This document shows positions 8,293 through 16,549 of a DNA stretch of 64,000 nucleotides, piece after piece (position 1 is the first letter of the stretch; each line of letters begins with the position of its first letter). The notes beneath the pieces were generated by a model. That model had not been told where the DNA came from and searched no databases. It worked only from the letters and a program-made list of their open reading frames with translations. This stretch comes from SG8-4 sp964598225 (GTDB lineage: Bacteria; Planctomycetota; Phycisphaerae; Sedimentisphaerales; Anaerobacaceae), in contig CAZRBG010000002.1 in NCBI GenBank assembly GCA_964598225.1, positions 124,001-188,000 on the forward strand. Reading direction: 5' to 3'. The position numbers and the translations under genes were made by a program.

Positions 8293-9728
8293 TCGACTTT
8301 CTCCTCAGCTTCTTTGACCGCTTCTGCTCGTTTTTGCGCTTCTTCCTGCCGCAACTGCTCCTGCCGTATCTCTTCTTTCTCTTTGGCAATAAGGTCCTTG
8401 GCCTCGACGAGCTGCGTCCGTAAATCTATCTTTGAAGGACAAACGTAAGAGCAAAGCCCGCATTCCACACAAAGGTCTACGCGGGCCTCCTCGACTTCTT
8501 CAAGAAGGTCGGCATACAAATACTTGTGAATCAGATACGGCATAATTCCCGCCGGGCAGACCTCAGCGCAGTAGTTGCAGGCAACACAAGGACGACGTTC
8601 TCCGCGCAGAGCTGTTGTCAGCCTTTCTCTGAAGTCCTTCCTCAAAGAGCTCAGGAACGCATTCGAGTACGATCTGCGGTCCCAGCCGGGTCGGATGAAG
8701 CCGAGAAACTCCCGCCCGGTCTGCTCCTGAAGGACCGTCAGGCCCTCGCATTCCAGGTCTATTCCCAGTGTTTCTTCCTGCAGGATCTCTCCGGTGAAAA
8801 TGCCGCCGTTTAGAATTCTCGCATTCCGCTCGAACACGTGCCGGGCTTTGATAGTCCGTATGGGATATCCGGTCATGACTTTGAGATGTGTCGGCGTGTT
8901 TACTCCCGGGCCGCCGATGGACATTATCTTGACCGTACACGGTTTTGTCGCGGTAAGGGCGCGGTCGGCTGCCAGTACACCCTCTGTGCGAATCGCCCAT
9001 ACCGGGCCGCTGCTTGACTTGAGGCCCAATCTCCTTGCAAGAATTTCGAAATTGTCGTAGGGATATTTCAGCGGTATATCCAGCATCTTGACCCAGGCGT
9101 AACCGCGAATCTGATTCCGAATCAAATTCGCAAATTCGGACTTGATGTTAGGCATTGCCAGATAGATAGGCTGGTACTCCAGCAGAGACTGCAACTGTTC
9201 TAAGCCTCTTGTAAAATTAAGAAGCCTGCGGCTGAGCTGCACATCGCCCCTGGCCATAAACGGCTCCAGACTAAGAGTCGAAACAATAATCGCCTGAGGC
9301 GTGTCGAGCGGATCGGGCAGCTCTGAGGTGAAAGCATCGTAGAAAAACTGCCATGCACCAAGTGTCAGCAGTTTGTATCGTTTTATGCCGGCGACACCCA
9401 TCTCCTTCTCGATGTGCTGTATTTCCTCCTCGGCCATATCGGCGTGTTCATCCGACTTGGCAATGTCCTCCAGCACGAGATGGTTCTCGGCCGCGCTCAG
9501 TCGAACTGTCCCGGCCCGCGGGGCCAGCAAAGGGACTCCATGATTGTCGGGATCCTTTGCCAGTATATCGCCGGCGTTGACTTTTTCGCCTTCCTTGACC
9601 TGGATATCGCTGAACGCAAAACGTTCGCTGCGCAAAGGCAAATAGAGAACCTTCGGTTCCGGCATGACCTTTATCGCGCTGTCGGGCCTTCCTTTAAGTA
9701 ATACGTTATAACCACCTCTGAATCTCAC
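8289..9728 (-). CDS. nqrA: Na+-translocating NADH:quinone reductase subunit A with two ferredoxin-like Cys motifs
   Basis: 479-residue NqrA, the peripheral quinone-site subunit homologous to RnfC. The GTG start at 9728 has AGGGA nine bases upstream. The N-terminal part resembles normal NqrA (MRFRGGYN, then a barrel-sandwich region). The C-terminus is unusual: CVACNYCAEVCP (Cys 381, 384, 387, 391) and CVECGLCSYVCP (Cys 420, 423, 426, 430) are complete CxxCxxCxxxCP motifs for two [4Fe-4S] clusters, as in RnfC and unlike the Vibrio NqrA I know. A charged, probably helical tail of about 45 residues follows. All five following genes are Nqr, including nqrF, so this is Nqr rather than Rnf. Confidence 0.92.
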   Translation of the reverse strand: MRFRGGYNVLLKGRPDSAIKVMPEPKVLYLPLRSERFAFSDIQVKEGEKVNAGDILAKDPDNHGVPLLAPRAGTVRLSAAENHLVLEDIAKSDEHADMAEEEIQHIEKEMGVAGIKRYKLLTLGAWQFFYDAFTSELPDPLDTPQAIIVSTLSLEPFMARGDVQLSRRLLNFTRGLEQLQSLLEYQPIYLAMPNIKSEFANLIRNQIRGYAWVKMLDIPLKYPYDNFEILARRLGLKSSSGPVWAIRTEGVLAADRALTATKPCTVKIMSIGGPGVNTPTHLKVMTGYPIRTIKARHVFERNARILNGGIFTGEILQEETLGIDLECEGLTVLQEQTGREFLGFIRPGWDRRSYSNAFLSSLRKDFRERLTTALRGERRPCVACNYCAEVCPAGIMPYLIHKYLYADLLEEVEEARVDLCVECGLCSYVCPSKIDLRTQLVEAKDLIAKEKEEIRQEQLRQEEAQKRAEAVKEAEEKVE

Positions 9729-9856
9729 TTTATCGATTCCCTAATAGCCTTTCAAAATGAAAACCGACCGTCTAACTCGGCATGTTTCCGGGAAATTCCA
9801 TTCCCAAACGTCCAACCTTCTTTCAAGCTTCTCTGCACTGTCAGGAGAAAACTATA

Positions 9857-9885
9857 ATAATATCCGAATAAGCTATTCGGTTCAA
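9857..9885 (-). promoter_or_regulatory. Predicted nqr promoter with operator-like palindrome
   Basis: On the minus strand TTGAAC (9885-9880) is followed after exactly 17 bases by TATTAT (9862-9857). The spacer is almost filled by a perfect palindrome, CCGAATA-agc-TATTCGG (9864-9880). It would start a transcript about 120 bases before the nqrA GTG. A repressor bound in the spacer would block polymerase. The rest of the 9729-10044 gap shows nothing else I can assign. Confidence 0.55.
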
Positions 9886-10044
9886 TAGCATTTATATAGC
9901 AGCAAAGCGGCCTTCCGACCGCCGTTGATCAAGTTTCTCATATCTGGGAAGGTTCGGAGCCGAAGCTTGCCGGGAAACAAGGCATAATTACACAGCAAGA
10001 TCATGTTCTCGTGACTATGTATCAACATAACCGCTGCCTTGAGA

Positions 10045-10509
10045 TCAAGTCTTTTTGGAGGCACTAAAACGGGCGTCGAGCTTAAATAACCGCCGTACCG
10101 GCAGATTCAGAACCGCCGATCTCTCCAGAGATAAAGACTTGCGAATCTCCTCGAGCACCTGCTCAATTCTCGCCTCGTCAATCGCGATCATAGTGAACCA
10201 GATGTTGAAAGTATCATTGCGAAGATAATTGTGGGTCACTTCCGGGTAGGTGCCGATTACCTCGGCGGCTCGCTCGACAAGAGCCGGCTCGACACTGACA
10301 GCGGCCAAAGTGCTGCTGAAACCGAGTTTTTTAGAGTCGAAACTCGCGCCCATCCGCCTGATCACACCATCGTCGAGCATCCGCTGAACGCGGGACCATA
10401 GCTCTTCAGCGGGAATCTCTAACTGATCGGCTACGGCTTCATAAGGCTTTTCGATCAGAGGAAAATCATGCTGCAAGTGGTGCAGTATTCGGCTGTCGAG
10501 TTCGTCCAT
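10045..10509 (-). CDS. Siroheme decarboxylase-like protein (AhbA/AhbB/NirDLGH family)
   Basis: 154-residue protein with an AsnC/Lrp-like winged helix at the N-terminus (ELDSRILHHLQHDFPL) and the hallmark VTHNYLRNDTFNIWFTM of siroheme decarboxylases, which distinguishes it from true Lrp regulators. The family removes acetate carboxyls from siroheme to give didecarboxysiroheme, on the alternative haem route (AhbA/AhbB) or in haem d1 synthesis. It is divergent from a CobA-HemD fusion, next to hemL. Only one of the usual two subunits is in the window, and AhbC/AhbD are not seen. Whether it is A or B cannot be told by eye. Confidence 0.82.
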   Translation of the reverse strand: MDELDSRILHHLQHDFPLIEKPYEAVADQLEIPAEELWSRVQRMLDDGVIRRMGASFDSKKLGFSSTLAAVSVEPALVERAAEVIGTYPEVTHNYLRNDTFNIWFTMIAIDEARIEQVLEEIRKSLSLERSAVLNLPVRRLFKLDARFSASKKT

Positions 10510-10579
10510 CCGGGCCCTTCACTGGTATCACAAGATCGGCGATTATATTACGTTCACTCGGGTAACTCGGTCTTTTAGC

Positions 10580-10608
10580 TTGACCGGTGCACGCCGAAAA
10601 GTTATACA
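10580..10608 (+). promoter_or_regulatory. Predicted sigma-70-type promoter for cobA-hemD/hemL
   Basis: TTGACC (10580-10585), a 17-base spacer and TATACA (10603-10608) lie in the 265-base gap between the divergent decarboxylase-like gene and the CobA-HemD fusion. It would give a leader of about 160 bases. The leader ends in an A-rich tract just before the start; I see no riboswitch. Confidence 0.5.
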
Positions 10609-10774
10609 ATGTGGAATGGTACCGCATCATGACCGTATTGTAAAGTCGGAACTTGCCTGAAGGTCGGCGTTCCAGGGTCGGGGACGATGAAAATAGCCGT
10701 TTCTCTCATTTGTGAGAATCTTGGAATATTTTTGAATTTTCGAAAAAAAAAATGCATTTCACTACGGCCTATAT

Positions 10775-12166
10775 ATGTCGAACGGAAAAGTCTATCTCGT
10801 AGGCGCCGGTCCCGGTGATGCAGAGCTTATTACCGTGAAAGGCTATGAGCTTGTCCGCCGCGCCGATGTCATTCTTTACGATCATTTGATACCACTTGAA
10901 TTGTTGCAATTAGCGCGAGAAGACGCCGAGATCGTATCCGTCGGCAAGTTTGCCGGCAAGCACACGATGCCCCAGGAACAGATAAATGCACTGCTTATCG
11001 AGAAGACCGCGGACAATGACGTCGTCGTCAGGCTCAAAGGCGGCGACCCGTTTGTGTTCGGCCGGGGCGGCGAGGAAGTCGAGGCCTGCGCCGAAGCCGG
11101 GGTGGATTTCGAGGTCGTGCCGGGGATCACGAGCGCTCTGGCGGCGCCGACTTACGCAGGGATTCCGCCGAGTCATCGCGACTTCACCCCGAACATTGCC
11201 GTAGTGACGGGCCATCGAAAAGGCGAAGGAGAGCTGGAAATCCCGGATGCGGGCACAATCGTCTTTCTAATGGGCGTGGCCAACATCGAGAAAATCGTAG
11301 ACTCTTTACTCAAGGCCGGGTGGTCGCCGCAGGCGAAGATCGCCGCCGTTGAGAACGGAACCCGCTACAACCAAAGAGTAATTACCGGAACGCTCGAGAA
11401 CTTTGTTAGAACCATCCGGGAGCGCAAACTGGGCACGCCGGCGATTTTTATAGTAGGTAAAGTCGTGGAACTCCACGAGAAACTCGACTGGTTCGAGCGC
11501 AAGCCGAGGGTTCTTGTCCTCGGCACGCACCCGGAGAAATACCAGCACCTGGGCACGATTGTACACAGACAGATGGTCAAATGCGCAGGGCTTAAGGATG
11601 ACTCCCGCCTCGTTGAAGCTCTCGAACGGCTCGACACATTTGACTGGCTGGTCTTCACCAGCGCAAACGGAGCGAAGTACTTCTTCGAGCGATTGAGACA
11701 AAAGGGTCTCGATACGCGCGCACTATCGGCGATAAAGATCGCCGCCATCGGCAAGACAACCGCGGAGCGACTGACCGCTTTCGGCATCGTGCCCGATATG
11801 GTTCCCGAGACAGAATCCAGCGCCGGCCTGCTTGCAGAATTTGACACGCTCGATATGCAGGGCAAGAAGGTGCTTTTGCCCAGAGCAAAGGTCGCCTTGA
11901 ATGAGCTGCCCAAAGGATTATCAGAGCTTGGTGCGGCGGTAGAAGATATTGCAGTTTATGAAACCGTCGAAATCGAGCCTGCCGACGTCGATCTCGAACA
12001 TATCGACAAGATCCTTTTCACGAGCGGATCGACTGCGCGGGCGTTCGTCAAGAAATTCGGAGAAGTTCCGCCGCACATAAAGGCCTGCTGCCTCGGCAAG
12101 CCGACACAGGCATCGGCGAAGAAGCGCGGGATCGACGCCGAGATTGTTCCGGCGCAGGGTAATTGA
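10775..12166 (+). CDS. cobA-hemD: Fused uroporphyrinogen-III C-methyltransferase / uroporphyrinogen-III synthase, copy 1
   Basis: 463-residue bifunctional enzyme. Residues 1-245 are a SUMT/CobA domain: VYLVGAGPGDAELIT at the start, VVRLKGGDPFVFGRGGEE and VPGITSALAAP for S-adenosylmethionine and substrate. Residues from about 250 are a HemD domain (VLVLGTHPEK, LVFTSANGAKYFFERL, LFTSGSTARAF). It would close hydroxymethylbilane to uroporphyrinogen III and methylate it to precorrin-2. The fusion is known in several anaerobes. A second, diverged fusion lies at 19927-21456. It is followed by hemL after 91 bases that include repeats. Confidence 0.92.
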   Translation: MSNGKVYLVGAGPGDAELITVKGYELVRRADVILYDHLIPLELLQLAREDAEIVSVGKFAGKHTMPQEQINALLIEKTADNDVVVRLKGGDPFVFGRGGEEVEACAEAGVDFEVVPGITSALAAPTYAGIPPSHRDFTPNIAVVTGHRKGEGELEIPDAGTIVFLMGVANIEKIVDSLLKAGWSPQAKIAAVENGTRYNQRVITGTLENFVRTIRERKLGTPAIFIVGKVVELHEKLDWFERKPRVLVLGTHPEKYQHLGTIVHRQMVKCAGLKDDSRLVEALERLDTFDWLVFTSANGAKYFFERLRQKGLDTRALSAIKIAAIGKTTAERLTAFGIVPDMVPETESSAGLLAEFDTLDMQGKKVLLPRAKVALNELPKGLSELGAAVEDIAVYETVEIEPADVDLEHIDKILFTSGSTARAFVKKFGEVPPHIKACCLGKPTQASAKKRGIDAEIVPAQGN

Positions 12167-12220
12167 GATTCGTGTCGAGGTTGCCTCGTCCTCGAAGCGC
12201 GGGCGGGACACCCGCGAGAC

Positions 12221-12242
12221 GGTGGGGCAAGATCCACCCTAC
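12221..12242. repeat. TAGGGTGG-type palindromic repeat
   Basis: GGTGGGGCAAGATCCACC followed by CTAC: an imperfect copy, in reverse orientation, of the palindrome best seen at 45139-45196. It ends directly at the hemL ribosome binding site (GGAAGGAAAG). Next to it, at about 12200-12220, is a GC-rich GGGCGGGACACCCGCG hairpin. Confidence 0.6.
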
Positions 12243-12257
12243 GGAAGGAAAGACCAA

Positions 12258-13538
12258 ATGACGAAATATCGAAAATGTAAGAAGCTGTTTCAAGATGCAA
12301 CGAAAGTAATCCCCGGCGGTGTCAACAGTCCGGTTCGTGCGTTCAAGGCTGTTGATTCCGAGCCGATATTTATCGATAAGGCCAAAGGCGCTCACCTTTA
12401 CGACGCCGACGGCAACAAATACATCGACTACTGCCTCTCCTGGGGGCCGATGATCCTGGGCCATGCGCGGACAGAGGTCCTCACCGAAGTCAGGAAAGTT
12501 ATGACCAAGGGCACCAGCTTCGGCATACCCACTGAGCTTGAGACAAAACTTGCCGAAATGATCGTCGGGGCCATTGGTTCGATAGACAAGGTTCGTCTGG
12601 TCAGCTCCGGCACCGAGGCGGTGATGACCGCCGTTCGCCTGGCCCGCGGATGCACCGGCAGAGACAAGATCGTAAAGTTCGTCGGCTGCTACCACGGCCA
12701 CGTCGATTCGCTCCTCGTGCAGGCCGGCTCGGGCGCAATGACTCTCGGCTCGCCGAGCAGCCCGGGTATCCCCAAAGACTTCACAAAGCACACCATCCTG
12801 CTGCCCTACAACAACACCGAAATGCTCGAAAAGGCGATGAATAAGTACAAAGATCAGATAGCGGCGGTTATAGTGGAGCCGGTGGCGGGAAACATGGGAG
12901 TGGTGCCGCCGCAGAAGGACTTTCTGAAAACCATCAGAAGATTGTGCACGAAACTCGGCAGCGTGCTGATCTTTGACGAGGTGATTACAGGCTTCAGAGT
13001 TAAATACGGCAGCGTCCAGGACGTCTTTGGCGTCAAAGCGGACCTGACATGCCTGGGTAAGATAATCGGCGGCGGCTTTCCCATCGGTGCATGCGGCGGC
13101 AAAGCCAACCTGATGAATGAATTGGCCCCGACCGGCAAAATCTATCAGGCCGGCACACTCTCGGGCAATCCCGTCTGCGTCGCCGCCGGTATCGCCACCT
13201 TGAAACTACTGCAATCCGAGGCTTTGTACCCTGCTCTGGAGCGCCAGACTGCTGTGCTCTGCAGCGGCATAAGGCAGGCTTTGACCGAACGAGGCGTTGC
13301 ACATACCATAAACCGGATCGGCTCGATGTTCACCATGTTCTTCAATTCGGATTCGGTGACCGATTACGTCTCGGCGGCGAAGTCGGATACGAGCAGCTAC
13401 GGCCGGTTTCATCCCGCGATGTTGAGTCAGGGCGTTTATCTGCCGCCCTCTCAATTCGAGGCTTGTTTCGTCTCAGACAGGCATACGGAGAAAGACGTCG
13501 ACAAAACGGTTGCCGGCGTCCGCAAGGCGGAATTCTGA
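12258..13538 (+). CDS. hemL: Glutamate-1-semialdehyde 2,1-aminomutase
   Basis: 426-residue PLP enzyme converting glutamate-1-semialdehyde to 5-aminolevulinate in the C5 pathway. The start is the ATG with GGAAGGAAAG eight bases upstream; the frame is open further upstream but that part resembles nothing in the family and contains repeat sequence. Family motifs: VIPGGVNSPVRAF, SSGTEAVMTAVRLARG, FDEVITGFR and the PLP lysine in LGKIIGGGFPIGA. Glutamyl-tRNA reductase (hemA) is not in the window. Confidence 0.96.
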   Translation: MTKYRKCKKLFQDATKVIPGGVNSPVRAFKAVDSEPIFIDKAKGAHLYDADGNKYIDYCLSWGPMILGHARTEVLTEVRKVMTKGTSFGIPTELETKLAEMIVGAIGSIDKVRLVSSGTEAVMTAVRLARGCTGRDKIVKFVGCYHGHVDSLLVQAGSGAMTLGSPSSPGIPKDFTKHTILLPYNNTEMLEKAMNKYKDQIAAVIVEPVAGNMGVVPPQKDFLKTIRRLCTKLGSVLIFDEVITGFRVKYGSVQDVFGVKADLTCLGKIIGGGFPIGACGGKANLMNELAPTGKIYQAGTLSGNPVCVAAGIATLKLLQSEALYPALERQTAVLCSGIRQALTERGVAHTINRIGSMFTMFFNSDSVTDYVSAAKSDTSSYGRFHPAMLSQGVYLPPSQFEACFVSDRHTEKDVDKTVAGVRKAEF

Positions 13539-13588
13539 CCCTTCCGAACGAGAAACAGGCAATAAAATAATCGGGCGACGATAAACGA

Positions 13589-14089
13589 CTATATCACTGA
13601 AATCGTGTGTGGCGGAGACATCGATTCTTTGCTCTTATCGGAGCAACCAAGCGACTCCGGCAGGGTCATAAAGCGATGTTCGGGATGGCCCCATGCCGCC
13701 GAAGCTATCGTCGTATCTTCGAGCTTTTCCTTGATTTGCCGCGTAGCATCGGTCCAGATTGAGAAGATGTCGCAATTTTCCGGAGATCCGCCGCACTGAC
13801 AGTGTCTCAGGAAACAATCGTCGAACAACGGGCCTCCCTCGATAGCCTCGAACAATTCGAGCAGTGTGATTTTTTCCGGGGGTCTTGCAAAAACGTACCC
13901 CCTTTTTCGCCCTCTTATCGCTTTGACGAAACCCGCTTTGGCAAGTTGCTGAAATATTTTGGCAAGATAGTCGGACGGTATACCCTCGGCCTTGGCGACC
14001 GTGACGGCCGTGACCGGCAATTGTGTGCTGTGCCTGACCATGTACATCAGTGCGTGTAAGGCATAACCGGCAGATTTTGTAACTTTCAT
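13589..14089 (-). CDS. Rrf2-family transcriptional regulator with Cys cluster
   Basis: 166-residue Rrf2 protein. The start at 14089 is chosen because GGAGAG lies six bases upstream and the family opening (MKVTKSAGYALHALMYMVRH) begins there. A winged helix at the N-terminus (VAKAEGIPSDYLAKIFQQLA) precedes cysteines in CFLRHCQCGGSPENC, spaced x4, x1 and x6. Rrf2 members such as IscR and NsrR bind Fe-S clusters through such a cluster, so an iron or redox sensor is likely. It sits 3' of hemL, convergent, amid haem genes. Its target is not shown by the sequence. Confidence 0.88.
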   Translation of the reverse strand: MKVTKSAGYALHALMYMVRHSTQLPVTAVTVAKAEGIPSDYLAKIFQQLAKAGFVKAIRGRKRGYVFARPPEKITLLELFEAIEGGPLFDDCFLRHCQCGGSPENCDIFSIWTDATRQIKEKLEDTTIASAAWGHPEHRFMTLPESLGCSDKSKESMSPPHTISVI

Positions 14090-14120
14090 GTTTTCTCTCC
14101 AGAGTTTCCGGCCGAGCTTG

Positions 14121-14150
14121 ATTATTTCCAAGTTAACAGTATCAGTGCAA
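14121..14150 (-). promoter_or_regulatory. Possible promoter of the Rrf2 regulator
   Basis: On the minus strand TTGCAC (14150-14145), 18 bases, AATAAT (14126-14121), about 30 bases before the regulator start. Weak but well placed. Confidence 0.3.
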
Positions 14151-14653
14151 TTAGCGTGCCGGAGTCGGGATTCGCAACTGCCGAATAACAGTAAATCCTA
14201 TTTCTTGATTAGGAATGGCGTTTTTCACAGCAACAACTATGTAAAACTTGCCATAAGCGGGACAGTTGAAGCCACTTTCTTCCCATCCTTGAAATCCGAA
14301 GCGTCCGCCATTCCCAAAAATGAGAAGACTTCGGCGGGCAGTAATTCTCATACTTAGTAATAAATTCGGTGCGAATAGAGAACTCAGTAGCCTCAATGGC
14401 CCGGGCGTTTTTGCGAAGAAAAAAAGTAGTTCGTTTTGTATTGACTGTGTTTCTCTCGGCTGAGAATATTTTGAGAGGCTATAAGAAATATTAGAGGGTA
14501 AGCTTTTTGTAACGCCCCCGTTAGTCTTGGCATGTCCCCTCCTTACTGTATTGCATAAATGTAATTATAACTCAACTTTGCTAATAATCACGGCATGACC
14601 CCCAGCCCTTGACCGGCCCTCTTATTGGGGATACCATAGACATTTCTTCATGC
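14151..14653. other. Non-coding stretch between the Rrf2 regulator and the DUF4838 protein
   Basis: About 500 bases, more AT-rich than the surroundings. A plus-strand TTGACT with GAATAT 17 bases on lies near 14441-14469. Apart from the small reading frame at 14393-14533 I see no protein that resembles a known family, and no RNA I recognise. Confidence 0.4.
14393..14533 (-). CDS. Small hypothetical ORF (46 aa) with strong ribosome binding site
   Basis: ATG at 14533 preceded by AAGGAGGGG at short spacing. The product has a short hydrophobic stretch (AYPLIFLIAS) and a basic, Tyr/Phe-rich end. No family recognised. The strong Shine-Dalgarno is the only evidence; it may be a remnant. Confidence 0.25.
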   Translation of the reverse strand: MPRLTGALQKAYPLIFLIASQNILSREKHSQYKTNYFFSSQKRPGH

Positions 14654-16459
14654 TCATTTCTGAGCATTCTCGATTGCTCTTTCCAAGGCGCCGAAGCCTT
14701 CGTTCCACTCGTCGAGGCGGGTGATGTTTTTCTTCTTGGCGATTTTCATGAAATGGTTGTTGGCCGCTTCGATTGATTCGGGCATAGGCCAGTCGGCGGC
14801 TGATGCTTTGGCTTTCTCGCGCATCTCGTTCCAGTGGAGCATGAACGTGTATATTACCGGCAGTTGCGCGACCTGAACGCGGAAGCGCAGGTCGGGATCG
14901 TCCTTAACGGCGGCTTCGGCGGCTTTGAGGTGCTTCCAGCCTTCGCTGAGAGTCTCGAAGGAGAGGAACTTTGCGGTGTCTTTCGAAAAGCAGCCGAGCC
15001 AGTCTCCGCTTGCCTCGACGGCCTGGTGTGTTGTATTCAGGTAATCCCGGATATGCGGCCCGGCGGACCCGTAATAACCGGCTATGAATTCGTCGATCAG
15101 CTCTTGCCCGTCGCGGTTTGGATTCCATAGCAGCTTGGCCAGGACCCAGGCGCGAAGCTCGGCCATCTCGGCGCCGTTGGTCGTGTAAGCGCCCTGCTCG
15201 AAGATGCCCTTGACGTTGTGGTCCACGAAGAATTTGACGTTCGGCCCAAGAACGCGCAGATTCGGGTGCGGCATAATATAGTGTCTGAAGTTCGTCGTAT
15301 AATCCCAGATGTAAAGCCGGTCGCATATCTTCGACCAGCCGACAATATCATCGCGGAATTCCTTGTTTCGCTCGTGGCTCAGAGGCACGCTGAACGAACA
15401 TTCGATACTGCACAGCCGGACGATGACGTTGTGGCGGGGCCTGGTAATCTTCGGCGGCTTTCGCGTGTACTGATACGCCAGAGTGCTGATCGCCACGTTC
15501 GGAAACTCGTTCTCAATCTCCTCGGCCACGGCATTGACGAATCTCAGCATCAGTCCGGCCGGGCTGCCCTCGGCTTTTTCTATAGCCGCACACTTGCTGC
15601 ACTGACAATTCCCGTGCCAGTCATTTTGAGAGACCGATGCAATCGTCGCGGCGGGATTGCTTCGCAGACGCGCCTTTAAGTTCTTTACCAACTCCTGAAA
15701 CATCTGCTCGTTGGTAAGGCACAATTGCGCGCGTTCGAACGTGCGTTTGCCGTCGATTTCACTGAACCATTCGGGATGGTCCTTGAAATACTCATCCGGC
15801 GGTATCAGCCGGTTGAATGTATGGACGAATCCTTCGTATATATGCTTGCCGCCGCGTTTGGCGTCGAGAGCCGGGCGCTGGCCGTTGCACTTATTGCGCA
15901 CCGCCCAGTCCGGATCGAACGCATCGTACCAGTAAGGCTCGCGGTACTCCAGTGTCGGCGAATAACGAACCCGTTGTCCCCTTACCACGAGCGTGGGCTT
16001 TTTTGGAATGGTGCTGACCTGAGATGACCACCAGCGGCAGCCGAGCATGTCCTCCAGGAACGTATAAACCGCATAAAGCGTCCCGCGCGGACGGCCACCG
16101 GCAAGGATTAGATCGTCTCCAACGTTGCGGATAACGATGCCGTCGGCGCCCAATCCATCCGTTGAGAAATCCGGCTCCGCCAGCTTGGCCGCCCCCGGCC
16201 CGACAAGAATACGGGATTTGCCTTTGGCAAGGGGGCGCTCAATCTTGAATTTGGCGCCCGTTATCTGCTGCAGAAACCCGGCTAATTCATTGGCGGCGTG
16301 GCGCTCCGGCTCGCTCGCATCGGCGGCAACGACTATCACAGCTCTTGCCGTGCTGTTTTTGGCGATTGTGATCGCGTTATTTCTTCCGACGGTCCGGCTG
16401 CATCCGACCAGAAGTGACAGAGTGACGCATAGCAGTTTGATTGTGCTCTTTCTTAGCAT
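14654..16459 (-). CDS. DUF4838 domain lipoprotein, putative glycoside-hydrolase-like
   Basis: 601-residue exported protein with lipobox LSLLVGC and a perfect AAGGAGGT six bases before the start. Residues 35-140 look like the alpha-glucuronidase-type N-terminal domain (AANELAGFLQQITGAKF, ILVGPGAAK, DDLILAGGRPRGTLYAVYTFLED), followed by the DUF4838 region with CRWWSS, SQNDWHGNCQCSKC and IWDYTTNFRHYI. Such proteins are abundant in Planctomycetes and are thought to act on polysaccharides; the reaction is not established. It stands alone with no transporter or other hydrolase beside it. Confidence 0.85.
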   Translation of the reverse strand: MLRKSTIKLLCVTLSLLVGCSRTVGRNNAITIAKNSTARAVIVVAADASEPERHAANELAGFLQQITGAKFKIERPLAKGKSRILVGPGAAKLAEPDFSTDGLGADGIVIRNVGDDLILAGGRPRGTLYAVYTFLEDMLGCRWWSSQVSTIPKKPTLVVRGQRVRYSPTLEYREPYWYDAFDPDWAVRNKCNGQRPALDAKRGGKHIYEGFVHTFNRLIPPDEYFKDHPEWFSEIDGKRTFERAQLCLTNEQMFQELVKNLKARLRSNPAATIASVSQNDWHGNCQCSKCAAIEKAEGSPAGLMLRFVNAVAEEIENEFPNVAISTLAYQYTRKPPKITRPRHNVIVRLCSIECSFSVPLSHERNKEFRDDIVGWSKICDRLYIWDYTTNFRHYIMPHPNLRVLGPNVKFFVDHNVKGIFEQGAYTTNGAEMAELRAWVLAKLLWNPNRDGQELIDEFIAGYYGSAGPHIRDYLNTTHQAVEASGDWLGCFSKDTAKFLSFETLSEGWKHLKAAEAAVKDDPDLRFRVQVAQLPVIYTFMLHWNEMREKAKASAADWPMPESIEAANNHFMKIAKKKNITRLDEWNEGFGALERAIENAQK

Positions 16460-16549
16460 CGTCTTACCTCCTTGTAATAGCGTTTGGCGGAGAGCGGTTA
16501 GTGATAAACGTAGAGCCTATCCGCTATACGCTCTACGCTATCCGCTAAA

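Noticed and set aside
8289..9728. RnfC instead of NqrA
   Set aside because: Ferredoxin motifs alone suggest RnfC, but the N-terminus is NqrA-like and the operon contains nqrF and no rnfB.
10045..10509. Lrp/AsnC transcription regulator
   Set aside because: The N-terminal helix-turn-helix fits, but the VTHNYLRNDTFNIWFTM motif and haem context point to siroheme decarboxylase.
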